Of a DNA stretch of 64,000 nt, positions 63,964-64,000 are shown one piece after another (the stretch's first letter is position 1; each line of letters begins with the position of its first letter). The notes under the pieces were generated by a model. The model did not search any database and was not told the DNA's origin. It saw only the letters and a list, made by a program, of their open reading frames with translations. The stretch is from Desulfatirhabdium butyrativorans DSM 18734. Its GTDB lineage: Bacteria > Desulfobacterota > Desulfobacteria > Desulfobacterales > Desulfatirhabdiaceae. The translations under genes and the position numbers were made by a program. The stretch is taken from contig NZ_KE386986.1 of assembly GCF_000429925.1 (NCBI RefSeq), forward strand, positions 150,522 through 214,521. Reading direction: 5' to 3'.

Positions 63964-64000
63964 ACATATATATCGGGCTGCGATTCGACGTGTGCAATAT

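Overview
The window looks like a chromosomal segment of an anaerobic Desulfobacterota (deltaproteobacterial) genome. I infer this from the Gram-negative envelope genes (a TolC-type lipoprotein with an RND pump, rseP, cdsA), the order rplU-rpmA-obgE-proB-proA-nadD-rsfS-gpmI, a separate rho-rpmE-prfA-prmC block, a fused PurS-PurL, an acetyl-CoA hydrolase/transferase and the many two-component proteins. No rRNA, phage, plasmid or CRISPR locus is present. The species cannot be named from the sequence alone.

Layout. 0-8 kb (minus strand): a kinase-like protein, a HAD hydrolase, a Sua5/YciO protein, a solute-binding-domain histidine kinase and its response regulator, with uvrB upstream. 8-14 kb: a dCache histidine kinase, a response regulator overlapping a CoA-transferase gene, an EF-hand protein and an unknown protein. 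14-21 kb: rplU-rpmA-obgE-proB-proA-nadD-rsfS-gpmI. 21-28.5 kb: pstS-pstC-pstA-pstB-phoU. 28.8-32.8 kb (minus): a polar amino-acid ABC transporter and an ACT protein, then tRNA-Lys. 33.8-37.6 kb: rho, rpmE, prfA, prmC. 38-45.4 kb: rpsB-tsf-pyrH-frr-uppS-cdsA-dxr-rseP. 45.4-51.3 kb: purSL-purQ-mtaB-methyltransferase. 51.5-52.8 kb: cation/proton antiporter. 53.7-61 kb: a SpoIIE-type phosphatase overlapping a TolC/MFP/RND efflux operon. 61-64 kb: a PepSY protein and an ABC-2 exporter with a membrane-anchored partner.

The genes are mostly ordinary; the unusual content is between them. Five arrays of 22-bp mini-hairpin modules (at 1, 2.7, 3.6, 16.8 and 40.5 kb) each begin within about six bases of a stop codon, and four separate co-oriented genes. 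Their stems come from a small set of palindromic words, joined by a constant heptamer (ACCTGAC and variants), with GAA or GCA triloops on one strand. Blocks of modules are duplicated in order, and one module carries a compensatory double change.

There are also two families of 7-bp tandem repeats inside dispersed elements, three arrays of an ACGANN hexamer, a MITE-like element with AGTGCC termini and 4-bp target duplications (one copy splits a stop codon), a second inverted-repeat element near 33.5 kb, and a 170-bp duplication of the PepSY leader 7.8 kb from the intact gene. Many long open frames across these regions are repeat read-through or antisense shadows, so I trimmed gene starts to ribosome-binding sites and conserved N-termini.
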